Of a DNA stretch of 64,000 bases, positions 1 to 7,191 are shown piece after piece; position 1 is the first letter of the stretch, and the number at the start of each line of letters is the position of its first letter. The notes under the pieces were generated by a model. It worked only from the letters and a program-made list of their open reading frames with translations. It did no database searches and had not been told where the DNA came from. A program made the translations under genes and the position numbers. The stretch is from contig NZ_CP135439.1 of the NCBI RefSeq assembly GCF_032341995.1, positions 248,001 to 312,000 of the forward strand. Reading direction: 5' to 3'. The stretch is from Domibacillus sp. DTU_2020_1001157_1_SI_ALB_TIR_016. Lineage in GTDB: Bacteria; Bacillota; Bacilli; Bacillales; Domibacillaceae.

Positions 1-824
1 ACAAATGGGCTTTCAAGCACGCCCGCCTGATCAGACGGAATCATGCCGGCCAAAACAAAAATCGATAAAACAAAAAACAGAAGCGTACGCCAGACAGACT
101 GCTTAATTGAACGGGGAATCGTTTTTTCCGGATGTTCACTTTCCCCTGCCGCAATCCCGATCAGCTCGGTGCCTTGAAACGAGAAATTCACCGCAATCAT
201 CGTAATGATAAGAGCAGAAAGACCATTCGGCAGCAGGCCGTCCTCGATATAATGAGAGAAATACGGTGCCTCCTGACCGCCTTTCATATCGATCAAGCCA
301 AACATGGCGGCGCCGCCTAAAATAATGAATAACACGATCGCCATAATTTTAATGCTCGAAAACCAAAATTCTGCTTCTCCGAACGCTTTTGCAGACAAGG
401 CGTTTAAAATAAAAAGTATACCGGCAAATACGGCAGACCATATCCATGTGGGCACATCCGGGAACCACCTGCCCATCAGCTGACCGGCTGATAGAAATTC
501 CAGCGCCACTGTAACAGCCCATCCGAGCCAGTAAATCCATCCGAGTGTAAAGCCGGTTGCCGGTCCGATAAATTTAGTGGTATACGTTTGAAAAGAACCT
601 GATACGGGCATAGCCACCGCCAATTCCCCGAGGCAGGCCATCGTTAAATACATCACAAAGCCGCCGACTAAAAAAGATAAAATGGCTCCGCCGGCTCCAG
701 CCTGGCTGATTGTATAGCCTGATCCAAGAAAAAGGCCGGTTCCAATCACACCCCCGAGCGAAATCATAAATAAATGCCGTGTTTTCATCGTGCGCTGAAG
801 CTCCTGGCTGCCAGGGTGCTGCAT
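1..824 (-). CDS. Amino acid permease (APC family), 3' end cut by window edge
   Basis: Integral membrane amino acid:cation symporter of the AAT/APC family, related to the LysP, AnsP and MmuP permeases; the substrate cannot be read from sequence. About 274 N-terminal residues are present (family length roughly 460-480). After a short N-terminal stretch the signature [17 protein letters not shown] marks TM1, followed by further hydrophobic helices with [13 protein letters not shown] after TM2. I start at the ATG at 822-824, with an AAGGAGGA ribosome site (831-838) 6 nt upstream. A perfect palindromic cre site lies just upstream in the leader (850-863), so CcpA-dependent carbon catabolite control is likely. 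No same-strand neighbour is close enough to suggest an operon inside the window. Confidence 0.88.
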   Translation of the reverse strand, partial: MQHPGSQELQRTMKTRHLFMISLGGVIGTGLFLGSGYTISQAGAGGAILSFLVGGFVMYLTMACLGELAVAMPVSGSFQTYTTKFIGPATGFTLGWIYWLGWAVTVALEFLSAGQLMGRWFPDVPTWIWSAVFAGILFILNALSAKAFGEAEFWFSSIKIMAIVLFIILGGAAMFGLIDMKGGQEAPYFSHYIEDGLLPNGLSALIITMIAVNFSFQGTELIGIAAGESEHPEKTIPRSIKQSVWRTLLFFVLSIFVLAGMIPSDQAGVLESPF

Positions 825-849
825 ACGATCTCCTCCTTACATCTTTAAT

Positions 850-863
850 TGGAAACGTTTCCA
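850..863. promoter_or_regulatory. cre site (CcpA operator), perfect palindrome
   Basis: TGGAAACGTTTCCA matches the cre consensus TGNAANCGNTNWCA at every position and sits inside the 16-bp palindrome TTGGAAACGTTTCCAA (849-864). It lies 26 bp upstream of the permease start, immediately ahead of the ribosome site, a position expected to block transcript elongation when CcpA/HPr-Ser-P is bound. Confidence 0.75.
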
Positions 864-1102
864 AGTAGTTCTTCTTATGGCTGTGTGCAAATTTAGTACT
901 ACATCTATTTTTCCGAAAACCGTTAAAAGACAAAGAATGCTAATGTGTGTGCCATTCGATTGATTGAAAGACAATCTTTTTTGCGTTTGGCTGCAAAATT
1001 TTGCAGGGGGTAAAGAACAGCCGACTTCTATTAAACACATAAAAAGGGGAATCGGTCAATCCATCTGAAGAACAGAGTTCATTCCAAAAAACGATTGAAC
1101 TG

Positions 1103-1138
1103 GAAAGAACCCTCTTTCTATAGAAAGAGGGTTCTTTC
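1103..1138 (-). terminator. Intrinsic terminator-like hairpin after the AEC carrier
   Basis: Near-continuous inverted repeat with arms GAAAGAACCCTCTTTC and GAAAGAGGGTTCTTTC around a TATA loop. It lies directly downstream (minus strand) of the AEC transporter stop; there is no long separate U-tract, so termination strength is uncertain. Confidence 0.65.
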
Positions 1139-1140
1139 AG

Positions 1141-2046
1141 TTAACCGCCAAGAAAAAACAGGATGATCGGAATAGTGAGAATGCTCAACAGCGTTGTGAT
1201 CAATGTTGTAAAGGAAACGAGGTCGGGTTCTGTGCCGAATTGAATCGCAAACATGGTCGTATTCGCCGCAGCCGGCATGGCTGCCAGAAGAATCATCACG
1301 TCCTTTAATAAATCGTTGGCCGGTATAAAAGAGACGATGGCGGCAGCGAGAAGCGGTGATACAACCATACGGATCACAGAGACCGCGTTTACGTATTTGT
1401 ATTCGACCCGCTTTGTCGCAATCACTGCCAGCTGCATGCCCAGCACAATCATCACGGTTGGAATCGAAGCATCTGCCACTAAGCTGATCGCATCCATAAA
1501 CGATGGCGGAATCGAAACATGCAGCAGCTGAAGCAAGACGCCGAGAAAGGCTCCGTACAAAACAGGCATCCGCACCACCCGCTGAAGCGACTGCTTTAAG
1601 GTCGTTTCTTCTTCGCCGCCAAGAGACGCCGCAAACAAGCCGATTGTATTCATTAGAAATGATTGAAAGACCATAATAATAACCGCGTATTCAAAGCCTA
1701 CAGCGCCAAAAGCAAACAGCACAACGGGTGCTCCGTAATTGCCGCTGTTCATAAAAACACCGCCCAATACCATCGCCGCCATTTTTTGGCGGCCGGCTTT
1801 CATAAAAAAGCCGGTAATGAGTACAACGACAATGAGGACAAGCGATAAAACGAGGCAGAAAACCGTAATGTACACGTAGTCCATCGTTAATTTATTGGCA
1901 TAAAAGGTTCGAAAGGCAAGAAAAGGCGACATTAAATACAGTGCAGCCATTGAAATTGAGCGGATTTCAAATCCGATCCATTTTTGTCCCAGATATCCAG
2001 TTAAAAAAATCAGGAATGCTGGCAGTACAATCATAAATAATTCCAA
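1141..2046 (-). CDS. AEC (auxin efflux carrier) family transporter
   Basis: Membrane carrier of the AEC/bile-acid:arsenite superfamily, of which bacterial members move dicarboxylates such as malate or malonate; the substrate here is unknown. About ten hydrophobic segments, with the family pattern MNSGNYGAPVVLF in the centre and MPAAANTTMFA near the C-terminus. An upstream in-frame ATG at 2124 would add 26 charged residues before TM1, but a ribosome site GGAGATGA lies 7 nt before the TTG at 2046, so I place the start there (301 aa, MELFMIVLPAF). It is divergent from the acetate-type transporter that follows and stands alone. Confidence 0.85.
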   Translation of the reverse strand: MELFMIVLPAFLIFLTGYLGQKWIGFEIRSISMAALYLMSPFLAFRTFYANKLTMDYVYITVFCLVLSLVLIVVVLITGFFMKAGRQKMAAMVLGGVFMNSGNYGAPVVLFAFGAVGFEYAVIIMVFQSFLMNTIGLFAASLGGEEETTLKQSLQRVVRMPVLYGAFLGVLLQLLHVSIPPSFMDAISLVADASIPTVMIVLGMQLAVIATKRVEYKYVNAVSVIRMVVSPLLAAAIVSFIPANDLLKDVMILLAAMPAAANTTMFAIQFGTEPDLVSFTTLITTLLSILTIPIILFFLGG

Positions 2047-2205
2047 AACGAGGTCATCTCCGTCCCATTTCAACTCTTTCTTTATCATACCAAAATTTTT
2101 TGTCGAAAACAGGCGAATTTCCATTCCTTGCTATAGGCGAGCGGAGCTGATTCGTGTACAATACAAGATGTTGTTTTTCAGAAGTAGAGAGAAATTATCT
2201 GAAAA

Positions 2206-2221
2206 AACCGACTAGTCGGTT
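2206..2221. promoter_or_regulatory. 16-bp perfect palindrome, probable TetR-type operator
   Basis: AACCGACTAGTCGGTT is a perfect dyad 22 bp upstream of the transporter start at 2244. Short CTAGTC-centred palindromes of this kind are typical operators of TetR/AcrR regulators. No TetR gene lies in the window, so the regulator would act in trans. Confidence 0.5.
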
Positions 2222-2243
2222 AAAATATATGTTGGAGGAAAGT

Positions 2244-2858
2244 ATGAACGAAACAAAACAAGTAAAAATTGTAACAGCTGATCCGTCAGCAATCGGCTTG
2301 TTCGGATTGGCCATTGTCACCCTTGTCGCTTCATCCCAAAAACTGGGCTGGACAGATGGATTGTCTCTAGTGATTCCGTGGGCCATTTTTCTAGGCGGTA
2401 TTGCGCAGTTTTACGCATCTATTTTAGACACAAAACACAATAACACATTTGGTGCCTCTGCTTTTGCAGCATACGGCCTGTTTTGGATGGGAGTCAGCTT
2501 ATCATGGCTGATGAATCTCGGTGTATTTGGCCAGGTCCTGCAGGAAAATGCGGATATGCACCAGCTTGGTTTTGCATTTATCGGTTATCTTATTTTTACG
2601 GTCTTTATGACGATTGGCGCACTGGAAACAAATAAAGTGCTGTTTATCATTTTCTTTTTAATTGATTTCTTATTTATTGGGCTGTCCCTTAGCTCATTTG
2701 GCATTATGGAGCATGCATCGCATCAGCTCGCTGCCTACTCAGAGCTGCTTATTTCACTGTTCTCGTTCTACGGAGCAGGAGCAGCTGTGCTGAACACGCA
2801 TTTCGGACGCGAGTTTCTTCCGGTTGGCAAGCCGTTTGGCATCATTAAAAAAGGGTAA
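2244..2858 (+). CDS. Acetate uptake transporter, GPR1/FUN34/SatP (YaaH) family
   Basis: 204-aa six-TM membrane protein of the acetate/succinate channel family. The N-terminus has the family pattern ADPSAIGLFGLAIVTL (compare NPAPLGL), then GGIAQFYASI and AFAAYGLFWMGVSLSW, both hallmarks of SatP-like proteins. The ORF opens further upstream, but the ATG at 2244 has GGAGGAA 4 nt before it and begins just ahead of the conserved domain. A 16-bp palindrome upstream suggests a TetR-type regulator. A terminator follows, so the gene is monocistronic. Confidence 0.85.
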   Translation: MNETKQVKIVTADPSAIGLFGLAIVTLVASSQKLGWTDGLSLVIPWAIFLGGIAQFYASILDTKHNNTFGASAFAAYGLFWMGVSLSWLMNLGVFGQVLQENADMHQLGFAFIGYLIFTVFMTIGALETNKVLFIIFFLIDFLFIGLSLSSFGIMEHASHQLAAYSELLISLFSFYGAGAAVLNTHFGREFLPVGKPFGIIKKG

Positions 2859-2866
2859 AGGATGTT

Positions 2867-2898
2867 CCGTCGGCGATTTGGCCGGCGGGCTTTTTTTT
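2867..2898 (+). terminator. Rho-independent terminator
   Basis: Stem CCGTCGGC / GCCGGCGG with one G.U pair, followed by T8 (2891-2898), directly after the acetate-type transporter stop. Confidence 0.8.
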
Positions 2899-2917
2899 AT
2901 GAAGTGAAAGGGCTATA

Positions 2918-3712
2918 ATGGGGGCATTGAACACGATTGGGGTGATTCGGTTGGACGCCTTGCTTGAGAAACAATATGACATCATGGACGTCAGCCTGCT
3001 GGCGGGAAAAATTATGCTGGAAAACGGCGCCGAGACGTACCGGGTAGAGGATACAATGATGCGGATTGCCCTGTCATATGGTATTGAAGAATCGCACAGC
3101 TTTGTAACGCCGACAGGCATCATGTTTTCGATTGAAACAGACGAACCGACAAAAACAAAATTAATACGGATTTCAAAACGAACGACGGATTTATATAAAG
3201 TAAGCGCGGTGAATGCTATTTCCCGGCGGATCAGTGCGGGGGAGCTGACCGTTTCCGAAGCATACAAGGAGTTGAAAGGCATTCAGAGAGCGCCCATGTT
3301 TTTTTCTTTTTTGGTACAGATTGCAGCGGCGGCTTCAACGAGCGGCTGTTTTGTGATTTTATTGAAAGGATCATGGGACAATATGATTCCGGCGATGCTG
3401 TCTGGAGCACTTGCTTATTTTCTTCTATTAAAAGTAGCCGATATCGTCCCGACGATGTTTTTCTCCGAATTTATTGCGGCTCTTGCCGGCGGCGCGGCTG
3501 CGTACGTGTTATTCCGGCTCGGGCTGGGCAGTGATCTTGATCGAATTATTGTCGGTACACTGATTCCGCTTGTTCCCGGCTTGTTAATTACAAATGCGGT
3601 CCGTGACTTAATGGCTGGCCACTTTCTTTCCGGACTGGCCAAAGGAGCAGAAGCGCTGTTAACCGCTCTTGCCATTGGAACAGGAATCGCTGTTGTCATG
3701 ACGTTTATTTAA
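2918..3712 (+). CDS. Threonine/serine exporter, ThrE N-terminal half (YjjP-like, DUF1212)
   Basis: 264 aa. A cytosolic N-terminal part with the signature GAETYRVEDTM and SHSFVTPTGIMFSI, then about five TM helices from residue 125. Bacteria often split the ThrE exporter into this large subunit and a small five-TM subunit, which here follows 13 bp downstream, so the two genes probably form one exporter. A TTG at 2951 behind GGGGTGAT is an alternative start that would shorten the protein by 11 residues; the conserved domain begins after both. Substrate (Thr/Ser or related metabolites) is inferred from the family only. Confidence 0.85.
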   Translation: MGALNTIGVIRLDALLEKQYDIMDVSLLAGKIMLENGAETYRVEDTMMRIALSYGIEESHSFVTPTGIMFSIETDEPTKTKLIRISKRTTDLYKVSAVNAISRRISAGELTVSEAYKELKGIQRAPMFFSFLVQIAAAASTSGCFVILLKGSWDNMIPAMLSGALAYFLLLKVADIVPTMFFSEFIAALAGGAAAYVLFRLGLGSDLDRIIVGTLIPLVPGLLITNAVRDLMAGHFLSGLAKGAEALLTALAIGTGIAVVMTFI

Positions 3713-3725
3713 GGAGGATGCGGGC

Positions 3726-4178
3726 ATGACCGTTTTAACAAATATGTTTTTTAGTTTTGTGGCAGCCGCAAGCTTCGGAATTATGTTTAATGTACCGAAA
3801 AGCCTGCTGTTCAAGTGCGGCACCGTCGGTATGGCCGGCTGGATGGTGTATTATTTTTTATCCGAGCACAGCATTGATTCGCTGCCCGCAACGATTGCTG
3901 CTTCCTTTACCATCGCATTGATCGGCCATGTATACGCGAGGGTGTACAAAACGCCGGTTATCATTTTTACGATTGCCGGGATTATTCCGCTTGTTCCTGG
4001 AGGCACGGCGTATCGGGCGATGCGTTCGTTTGTACAAAACGATTACAATGCCGGCATTAATCTGGCGGCAAAGGCATTTATGATTTCGGGTTCTATTGCA
4101 CTCGGACTGATCTTATCCGATGTATTTTACCAGCTGATTTTGAGGAAAAAAGCGCCTGCCGAAAAAAAGCAGGCATAG
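3726..4178 (+). CDS. Threonine/serine exporter, small subunit (YjjB-like, DUF3815)
   Basis: 150 aa with about five TM helices, corresponding to the C-terminal half of ThrE. The sequence ends in a lysine-rich cytosolic tail (KKAPAEKKQA). The motif IPLVPGGTAYRAM is the counterpart of IPLVPGLLITNAVRD in the preceding subunit, showing that the two halves share an internal repeat. It starts 13 bp after the large subunit, with the ribosome site AAGGAGG overlapping the end of that gene. Confidence 0.85.
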   Translation: MTVLTNMFFSFVAAASFGIMFNVPKSLLFKCGTVGMAGWMVYYFLSEHSIDSLPATIAASFTIALIGHVYARVYKTPVIIFTIAGIIPLVPGGTAYRAMRSFVQNDYNAGINLAAKAFMISGSIALGLILSDVFYQLILRKKAPAEKKQA

Positions 4179-4192
4179 AAAGAAGGGGCACT

Positions 4193-5104
4193 TTGCAAAA
4201 AATAAAACCATATTTACTGCTCATTTTAGTGATGATGATTTGGGGATTTAACGTGCCGCTTATAAAAATATTAGTCAGCACAGTCCAGCCGGTAACGATC
4301 ACCGCATTTCGTATTTTCACGGCATCACTTGTTGTATTTATTATTTTGACCAGAATGGGAAAAGTTCATTGGCCCGCTATTTATCATTGGAAGTACATTT
4401 TAGGCGGCGGCTTGTTTAACGTTTTTTTTCATCACTTGTTTTTAGGGCTTGGTGCAGCTGGAACAAGCTCTGTTCATACAGGCATTATATTGGGACTGGG
4501 CCCGATTTTAACGGCCTTCATGTCCGTTCTTTTTTTTCAGCGGGGATTGTCCGCGTTGCGGGTGCTTGGCTTTTTAACGGGAACAGCCGGTGTGCTGGTG
4601 ACAGTACTGGGCGGAGGAGCTGGATTAGGAGGATTTGTGCTTGGCGATTTGTTTATTTTCTTCTCGATTACAGCCCAGGCCTTCAGCTTTATTTTAGTGA
4701 GCCGCGCTGCGCGTGATATCGATCCGCTTTTATTGACCGGTTATATGCAGCTGTTCGGTTCATTAGGGCTGTTTGTAACAAGCTTTCTTTTAGAGCCGAA
4801 TGGCCTCGCATCGCTTCAAAACGTCCATTTCCAAACCGTCATTGTGTTCCTTGTCTCTGCAGTCGGGGCGACAGCGGTCGGCCATTTAGTGTACAACAAC
4901 ACGATTACAAAAATCGGCCCGGCCGAAGCGGCGATTTTTTTAAACTTAAATACTTTTTTCTCAATCGTCGGATCTGCGGTAATTCTGGGTGAACCGATTT
5001 ACTATTATCACTGGCTCGGGCTGCTGCTGATTGTGCCGGGTGTGTTAATGGGATCAGGCGCACTAGAAGAAATGATTCGCAGGCGCAGGCGCGCTGTAAG
5101 ATAA
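4193..5104 (+). CDS. DMT superfamily transporter (EamA family)
   Basis: 303 aa, about ten TM helices made of two EamA repeats; the second begins around residue 150 and holds the conserved ending (AAIFLNLNTFFSIVGSAVILGEPI). EamA proteins export amino acids or other metabolites; the substrate here is unknown. The start is a TTG at 4193, with AGAAGGGG 5-6 nt ahead, 14 bp after the ThrE small subunit, so it is probably cotranscribed with the two ThrE genes. A strong bidirectional terminator follows. Confidence 0.87.
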   Translation: MQKIKPYLLLILVMMIWGFNVPLIKILVSTVQPVTITAFRIFTASLVVFIILTRMGKVHWPAIYHWKYILGGGLFNVFFHHLFLGLGAAGTSSVHTGIILGLGPILTAFMSVLFFQRGLSALRVLGFLTGTAGVLVTVLGGGAGLGGFVLGDLFIFFSITAQAFSFILVSRAARDIDPLLLTGYMQLFGSLGLFVTSFLLEPNGLASLQNVHFQTVIVFLVSAVGATAVGHLVYNNTITKIGPAEAAIFLNLNTFFSIVGSAVILGEPIYYYHWLGLLLIVPGVLMGSGALEEMIRRRRRAVR

Positions 5105-5106
5105 AC

Positions 5107-5152
5107 AAAAAAGCCCGGCTTCCGTTTTTAAAGCGGAAGCCGGGCTTTTTTT
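5107..5152. terminator. Bidirectional intrinsic terminator
   Basis: A-tract, stem AAGCCCGGCTTCCG / CGGAAGCCGGGCTT and T-tract. It serves both the EamA gene (+) and the convergent FhuF-like gene (-), whose stop codon overlaps the T-tract. Confidence 0.92.
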
Positions 5153-5783
5153 AAAGTGTTTGCGCGGTTTCACAGTTTTTCTTTTTCAAAAGCGGACAGT
5201 ACGGACATTTCTCGCACCCCGGCACTTCCTTGTACAAGCAGCACGTCAGCCGGCTAAAGTTTGCCATTGCCTCCTCCGGTTGCTGCTTGCGTAAAAATCG
5301 TTCATATTGCGGCAGAAGCGCAAGGTCGCGGGTATCCTTTAAAATATGCACATACATCCAAAGCGCATAACCGAAAATATTTTCCCGGGAAATAACTGCC
5401 GGCAGCTTCGCTTCTTTCGCAATCTTTTGGATCACCGGCTCGGCCAGCCGGTTCAGTAAAAAGTCCGCTCCTTCGTCGCCGCAGGAAATCCAGTTTTCAT
5501 GCTTCAGCCGAAATAAAAGAGGCCATCCGTCTCCGCCTCCCATGACGATCTCCACTTCATCAGGATCACCGTCCCATATGCGCCGCTCTTTTGAAAAAAC
5601 GGCCAGGTGGCCGGCAAGAAACAGCCCATACCGCCGCATAAACATCGATGCCGCTGCTGGAAGAGACGTTACTTTTAAGTTCTGCTCCGCCGAAGCCATC
5701 AGCAGCTGTACATTACCTGTCCATTCTGTTACGGTTCCCATTGCTTCGCCTTCATTTCCAAACGCAAACATAGCACGGTCCAC
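5151..5783 (-). CDS. FhuF-like ferric-siderophore reductase, [2Fe-2S]
   Basis: Cytosolic iron-siderophore reductase-like protein. The C-terminus CCLYKEVPGCEKCPYC matches the FhuF pattern CC-x10-C-x2-C that binds a [2Fe-2S] cluster, with one extra Cys inside. The open frame extends to 5876, but a sigma-A promoter with a Fur-like operator (5808-5837) lies inside that extension. A GTG at 5783 sits 9 nt behind AAAGGGGG, so I start there (210 aa). Family knowledge: FhuF releases iron from imported ferric siderophores. The Fur-like box supports expression under iron limitation. No siderophore transporter is adjacent. Confidence 0.75.
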   Translation of the reverse strand: MDRAMFAFGNEGEAMGTVTEWTGNVQLLMASAEQNLKVTSLPAAASMFMRRYGLFLAGHLAVFSKERRIWDGDPDEVEIVMGGGDGWPLLFRLKHENWISCGDEGADFLLNRLAEPVIQKIAKEAKLPAVISRENIFGYALWMYVHILKDTRDLALLPQYERFLRKQQPEEAMANFSRLTCCLYKEVPGCEKCPYCPLLKKKNCETAQTL

Positions 5784-5807
5784 GCCGGCCGCCCCCTTTT
5801 TTTCTTT

Positions 5808-5837
5808 ATTATAAATGAATGTCATTCTCATAATCAA
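5808..5837 (-). promoter_or_regulatory. Sigma-A promoter overlapped by a Fur-like box
   Basis: Read on the minus strand: -35 TTGATT (5832-5837), 18-bp spacer, -10 TATAAT (5808-5813). The spacer holds overlapping TGATTAT/TGAGAAT/ATTCATT elements similar to the Fur 7-1-7 repeat TGATAATNATTATCA (not a perfect match). The placement between -35 and -10 fits repression by iron-loaded Fur. Confidence 0.6.
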
Positions 5838-5908
5838 TGTAAGCCGTCCGCCGTGTCGTTCGCTTCTTTCTTTCATACCGTGTGAGTAAACGAAAGGAGT
5901 GGCAGCAG

Positions 5909-6061
5909 ATGAAAAAATGCGGCTGTCGTCGATGCGGTTGCAAAAAAGATCCTAACTTCCGTCCTGGAAAAAAATCGAGTGAAAAGAGAGAAGAGAGCGG
6001 ACGGGCGAAAAGAAAAGCAGCATCTTCTGAGAAGAAAAGTTCTTTATCTAAAAAAAGATAA
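5909..6061 (+). CDS. Small cysteine-rich basic peptide, unknown function
   Basis: 50 aa. The N-terminus MKKCGCRRCGCKKDPN contains a C-x-C-x2-C-x-C cluster, and the rest is a lysine/serine/glutamate-rich low-complexity tail (RAKRKAASSEKKSSLSKKR). The ATG is preceded by GAAAGGAGT 8 nt upstream and the gene is closed by a strong terminator 4 bp later, so it has the layout of a real monocistronic gene. It is divergent from the Fur-controlled FhuF-like gene. The four cysteines could bind Zn, Cu or an Fe-S cluster and the tail could bind nucleic acid; both are guesses. I do not recognise the family. Confidence 0.6.
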   Translation: MKKCGCRRCGCKKDPNFRPGKKSSEKREESGRAKRKAASSEKKSSLSKKR

Positions 6062-6064
6062 GAG

Positions 6065-6113
6065 AAAAGCAGGTATTTAGGAGTGTTTTACACTGCCCAA
6101 TACCTGCTTTTTT
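6065..6113 (+). terminator. Rho-independent terminator
   Basis: Stem AAAAGCAGGTATT / AATACCTGC with a 21-nt loop and T6, 3 bp after the stop codon of the small cysteine-rich gene. Confidence 0.85.
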
Positions 6114-6202
6114 CATATTTTTTAAAATTTTTGTTAGAAAATCTGACAATTCGCAACATTAAGGCAGAGTTTATGGTATATTAAATTCAACAAATAAACA
6201 AA

Positions 6203-6230
6203 GTTGTTCAAAAAATAATAAATGAACAAC
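6203..6230. promoter_or_regulatory. Inverted repeat upstream of putB
   Basis: Perfect 8-bp arms GTTGTTCA / TGAACAAC separated by 12 bp, 30 bp before the putB start and downstream of a TATATT -10-like box (6177-6182). It is a candidate operator for the proline-responsive regulator of the put operon; the spacing of arm centres (20 bp) suits two adjacent major grooves. Confidence 0.45.
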
Positions 6231-6260
6231 AATGTATAAATAGAAAAGGAGGTACATAGA

Positions 6261-7172
6261 ATGGAACTAATGATGCGTAACGTATTTCAATTCATTGGAC
6301 AGAATCAATCGGCTAATAAATTAGCAAAGAAATATGGACTGCGTTTCGGTGCCGGCCGGTTTGTTGCCGGGGAAACGATCAGCACGGCCATTCAGGCGGT
6401 AAGAAAATTAAATGCAGAGAGCAAAGTGGTCACGCTGGACCATTTAGGTGAATTTGTTTTTACAGAAGAAGAAGCAGCCGAATCAACCGCTATGTGTATC
6501 CAGACACTTGATGCCATTGCTGAAGCGGGTGTTACATCGAATCTATCATTGAAGATGACATCGCTTGGTCTTGATATCAGTAAAGAGCTGTGCATGCGGA
6601 ATATGCGAAAAATTTTAGACCGTGCCGTACTTCATAATAATTTTGTCCGAATCGATATGGAAGATTACGCACACGCCCAAATCTCTCTTGATATTTATAG
6701 AGAGCTTCGCCTTGATTACGATAACGTTGGAATTGTCATTCAAGCGTATTTATATCGTACAGAGCAAGACATTGCCGACTTAAACGAGCAAAGAGCCAAT
6801 CTTCGCCTCGTAAAAGGAGCTTACAAAGAGTCGCCGGAGGTTGCGTTTCCAGAGAAAAAAGATGTAGACGACAATTTCAAAAAAATCATCAAGCAGCATC
6901 TGCTGAATGGAAACTATGCGGCTGTGGCGACACATGATGAGGACGCTGTCGCTTACACGAAAGAACTTGTCCGCACACATAACATTCCGAAAGAGCAATT
7001 TGAATTTCAAATGCTGTACGGAATTTGTGAGGATCTGCAAAACAAGCTGGTAGAAGAAGGCTACAAAGTCCGTGTATATGTACCATACGGAAATGACTGG
7101 TTTGGATATTTTACAAGACGGCTGGCAGAACGACCGGCAAACGTCTGGTTTGTACTAAAAAACTTATTTTAA
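6261..7172 (+). CDS. putB: Proline dehydrogenase
   Basis: FAD enzyme that oxidises L-proline to 1-pyrroline-5-carboxylate, first step of proline use. 303 aa, the same length as the single-domain Bacillus PutB. The barrel signatures are visible: KMTSLGLD, FVRIDMEDYA, QAYLYRTEQD, RLVKGAYKE, TCTHDE-like ATHDED and a C-terminal YVPYGNDWFGYFTRRLAERP, which forms the proline-binding helix. AAAAGGAGGT precedes the ATG. First gene of the putB-putC-putP unit; putC follows after 19 bp. Confidence 0.96.
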   Translation: MELMMRNVFQFIGQNQSANKLAKKYGLRFGAGRFVAGETISTAIQAVRKLNAESKVVTLDHLGEFVFTEEEAAESTAMCIQTLDAIAEAGVTSNLSLKMTSLGLDISKELCMRNMRKILDRAVLHNNFVRIDMEDYAHAQISLDIYRELRLDYDNVGIVIQAYLYRTEQDIADLNEQRANLRLVKGAYKESPEVAFPEKKDVDDNFKKIIKQHLLNGNYAAVATHDEDAVAYTKELVRTHNIPKEQFEFQMLYGICEDLQNKLVEEGYKVRVYVPYGNDWFGYFTRRLAERPANVWFVLKNLF

Positions 7173-7191
7173 TTAAAAGGAGACGGTAAAG

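Noticed and set aside
960..974. Short GATTG/CAATC hairpin upstream of the permease
   Set aside because: 5-bp stem without T-tract; too common to support a function.
6114..6260. Sigma-54 (-24/-12) promoter before putB
   Set aside because: No GG-N10-GC element of the TGGCAC-N5-TTGC type was found in this region.
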